NCBI GenBank assembly: GCA_017577565.1
Contig: PKRH01000077.1
Location: 1-17,221 of the forward strand
Direction of reading: 5' to 3'
DNA length: 17,221 bases
Origin: Thermoanaerobacterales bacterium
GTDB taxonomy: Bacteria > Actinomycetota > Acidimicrobiia > Acidimicrobiales > JACDCH01
The notes beneath the pieces are model-generated. The model was not told where the DNA came from and searched no databases. It was given only the letters and a program-made list of their open reading frames with translations. The translations under genes and the position numbers were made by a program. Shown in pieces: positions 15,277-17,221 of this stretch (the first letter of the stretch is position 1; each line of letters starts with the position of its first letter).

Positions 15277-17221
15277 GTGCTCGCCGGCCGCACCGGTCTG
15301 TCGCCCGTGATGGTGGGCCGGGCGGCCGAGCTCGACCGCCTCGTCGGCCTGCTCGGCGCCCGACCCGGCCCGACCGTCGCCCTGGTCACGGGCGAGGCCG
15401 GGATCGGCAAGACCCGGCTCGTCCAGGAACTGGTCGACGCGGCGCCGCCCGGCACGCTGGTGCTCGCCGGCCAGGCGGACCCGGGCGCGCTCGGCCGCCC
15501 CCTGGAGCTGGTGCTCGACGCCCTGGACGGCGTGCGGGGCGCCGAGGGGGCGGGTGCCGGGGCGGACGACCCCGAGCTGGCCGCCCTGGACGCCGCGGTG
15601 CGCGACGTCGAGCGGGGGGCCGACGAGCGGGTGCGGGCGGCCGCCGACCTCGTCCGGCGGCTGACGGCCGGCCGCACCGCGCTGGTCGTGCTCGAGGACC
15701 TGCACTGGGCCGACCCCGAGAGCGTGGCGGTGTTCGAGCGGCTGGCCGGGCTGGCCGCGGTCGACCCCGGTCCGGGGCCCGGGAGCCTGCTGCTCGTCGG
15801 CACCTACCGCCCCGACGGCCTGTCGCGTCGCCACCCGGCGGCCGAGGCCCTGCTGCGCATCGAGCGGCGCCACGCCGTGACCCACGTCCGCCTCGACCGG
15901 CTCGACCCGGCGGCGGTCAGCGACTTCCTCACCGCGGTCCAGGGCAGCGAGCCGTCGTTCCGGACGGTCGACGAGCTGCACGGCCGGACCGGCGGCAACC
16001 CCTTCTTCCTCGAGCAGCTGCTGGCCGCGTCCCCGGGCTGCGGCGGGCGGGAGGACGTGTCCCTGCCCTGGACGGTGGCGGAGCTCGTCCGGGCCGAGGT
16101 CGACGCCCTCGCCCCGCCGGTGCGCCAGATGCTCAGCGCGGCGGCGGTCCTGGGCCGGCGGGTCCACTTCGACCTGCTGGCCGCGGTCCTGGACGTCGAC
16201 GAGGACGACCTGATCGCCCGGCTCCGGGTGGCCATCGACCACGGGCTGCTGGCCGAGGACGAGCCCGACGTCTTCAGCTTCCGGCACGAGTTGGTCCGGG
16301 AGGCCGTCGAGGGCGGCCTGCTGGGGCGGGAGCGGCGGCGGCTGCACGAGCGGGCGCTGGCCGCGCTGCGGGCGGCCGGCAGCCGCGACCACGTGGCGCT
16401 GGCCCACCACGCCCGTGGCGCGGGCCGCTTCGACGACCTGGTGTCCGAGTCCCGCCTCGGCGCCCGGGAGTCCCTGGCCCGGGGGTCGTCCTACCAGGCG
16501 CTGGTGCTGGCCGAGGCCGGCCTCGCCGAGGCGCCCGACGACCTCGACCTGCTGGCGCTGGCCACCCGGGCGGCCTGGCTGGCCGGGCAGCTCGACGACG
16601 CCCGGGCCCACGGCGACGCCTGGCTGGCCCGGGCCACGGCGGCCGCCGACGCCGGCGCCCGGGCCGAGGCGCTGGCCATGCGGGCCCGCATCGCCTTCGA
16701 GCGGGGCGAGATCGACGACCTGACCCGGCTGACCGACGAGCTGGTGTCGGTGGTCGACGGGCTGGCGACCGACGAGCAGCGGGCGCAGGCGATGGCGGCG
16801 GTCGCGCAGTTCCACATGCTGCGCGAGCACGCCGAGGAGACGATCGAGTGGGCCGACAAGGCGCTGGCGCTGGCCGAGGCCAACGGGTTCGAGCGGGTGC
16901 GGCTCCAGGCGATGGCCGAGAAGGGCTCGATGCTGCTGCTCGACCCGGCCCGCGGCGAAGAGGCCCGCCGGCTGCTGGAGGAGGCGGCCGCCGGCGCCGA
17001 GCGCGTCGGCGACCACGTGCTGGCCGCCCGCTGCCTCAACAACCTGGTGTGGCACGCCCGCAAGTGGAGCGACCTCGGCGAGGTGCGGGCGCTGATCGAG
17101 CGGATGCGGACGCAGGCCGAGGCGGCGGGGTTCGACACGCTGGCGGTGACCGACGTGGCCGCGTCGCTGGCCCAGCTGGCCGCGGCCGAGGGCGACCTCG
17201 ACGGGGCGATCGCCCACCTGG
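15277..17221 (+). CDS. AAA/STAND ATPase regulator, LuxR/adenylate-cyclase-associated type (C-terminus beyond right edge)
   Basis: The visible 648 residues match the N-terminal part of large ATP-binding regulators of the MalT/LuxR (LAL) group. VGRAAELDRLVGLL (about 13-26) begins the ATPase domain. Walker A GEAGIGKT is at 39-46, Walker B LVVLEDLHWAD at 136-146, VGTYRPD at about 174-180, and the STAND motif TGGNPFFLEQLL at 238-249. A winged-helix-like FRHELVREAV segment follows, then a long Ala/Leu-rich TPR-like helical region from about residue 360. The usual C-terminal LuxR helix-turn-helix is outside the window, so DNA binding is inferred. Such proteins sense a small ligand or partner and act as ATP-dependent activators. 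Start is GTG 15277, based on the -10 spacing. It is a separate unit from the cox operon and lies behind the microprotein. Confidence 0.85.
   Translation, partial: MLAGRTGLSPVMVGRAAELDRLVGLLGARPGPTVALVTGEAGIGKTRLVQELVDAAPPGTLVLAGQADPGALGRPLELVLDALDGVRGAEGAGAGADDPELAALDAAVRDVERGADERVRAAADLVRRLTAGRTALVVLEDLHWADPESVAVFERLAGLAAVDPGPGPGSLLLVGTYRPDGLSRRHPAAEALLRIERRHAVTHVRLDRLDPAAVSDFLTAVQGSEPSFRTVDELHGRTGGNPFFLEQLLAASPGCGGREDVSLPWTVAELVRAEVDALAPPVRQMLSAAAVLGRRVHFDLLAAVLDVDEDDLIARLRVAIDHGLLAEDEPDVFSFRHELVREAVEGGLLGRERRRLHERALAALRAAGSRDHVALAHHARGAGRFDDLVSESRLGARESLARGSSYQALVLAEAGLAEAPDDLDLLALATRAAWLAGQLDDARAHGDAWLARATAAADAGARAEALAMRARIAFERGEIDDLTRLTDELVSVVDGLATDEQRAQAMAAVAQFHMLREHAEETIEWADKALALAEANGFERVRLQAMAEKGSMLLLDPARGEEARRLLEEAAAGAERVGDHVLAARCLNNLVWHARKWSDLGEVRALIERMRTQAEAAGFDTLAVTDVAASLAQLAAAEGDLDGAIAHL

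Noticed and set aside
15121..17217. A 698-codon open frame on the minus strand opposite the right-edge regulator
   Set aside because: It is low-complexity (Gly/Gln/His/Arg-rich) and matches the complement pattern of GC-rich coding DNA, while the plus strand carries clean Walker motifs.
1..17221. Search for tRNA, rRNA, CRISPR arrays, insertion sequences and attachment sites
   Set aside because: No tRNA-like cloverleaf, no repeat-spacer pattern, no transposase motif and no terminal inverted repeats were seen on either strand.

Overview
The window is about three quarters G+C by eye. Almost every position is coding, with short intergenic gaps, GTG starts and four-base GTGA gene overlaps. The gene set is actinobacterial: an F420-type luciferase-like monooxygenase, an actinobacterial cytochrome c oxidase subunit IV (CtaF), an AfsR/SARP-type regulator, an MmpL-type transporter, and TAnnnT -10 boxes 7-8 nt before start codons, as in leaderless transcripts. 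The style suggests a high-GC actinomycete, possibly an acidimicrobial lineage, but genus cannot be read from the sequence. There are no tRNA, rRNA, CRISPR or insertion-sequence features, and no gene-free stretch exceeds 300 bases.

Left part (1-3995, minus strand): a three-gene unit read right to left. It holds an MMPL/RND-family membrane transporter, a small hotdog-fold thioesterase-like protein that overlaps it by GTGA, and a glycoside hydrolase family 3 beta-glycosidase that runs off the left edge. At 4197-5162 (plus) a divergent luciferase-like oxidoreductase has its own promoter and a good ribosome binding site. It converges on a 1031-residue SARP/BTAD-NB-ARC-TPR regulator (5183-8278, minus) across a 20-bp hairpin-forming gap. 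The regulator's start region carries a nested inverted repeat and a leaderless-type -10.

Middle part (8347-11939): an amidohydrolase of the N-acyl-D-amino-acid deacylase family (minus) is divergent from an unrecognised 177-residue protein (plus). The 118-bp gap between them holds two perfect palindromes. The 177-residue gene converges on, and overlaps by 17 bp, a decayed FAD-dependent aromatic-ring monooxygenase. That pseudogene has an internal deletion and two frameshifts.

Right part (11952-17221): a cytochrome c oxidase operon ctaC-ctaD-ctaF (minus), with the pseudogene directly behind it. On the other strand, after a 196-bp divergent gap, come a 46-residue basic microprotein and the first 648 residues of a second large AAA/STAND ATPase regulator of the LuxR/adenylyl-cyclase-associated type, which runs off the right edge.

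The most useful non-obvious observations are regulatory. Four genes share a TAnnnT box 7-8 nt from the start codon. This supports leaderless transcription and moves two start codons (ctaC and the right-edge regulator). I do not see a clearly new multi-gene system here. The best leads are the two palindromic operator candidates, the amidohydrolase that lacks the usual metal-binding histidines, the microprotein and the orphan 177-residue gene.
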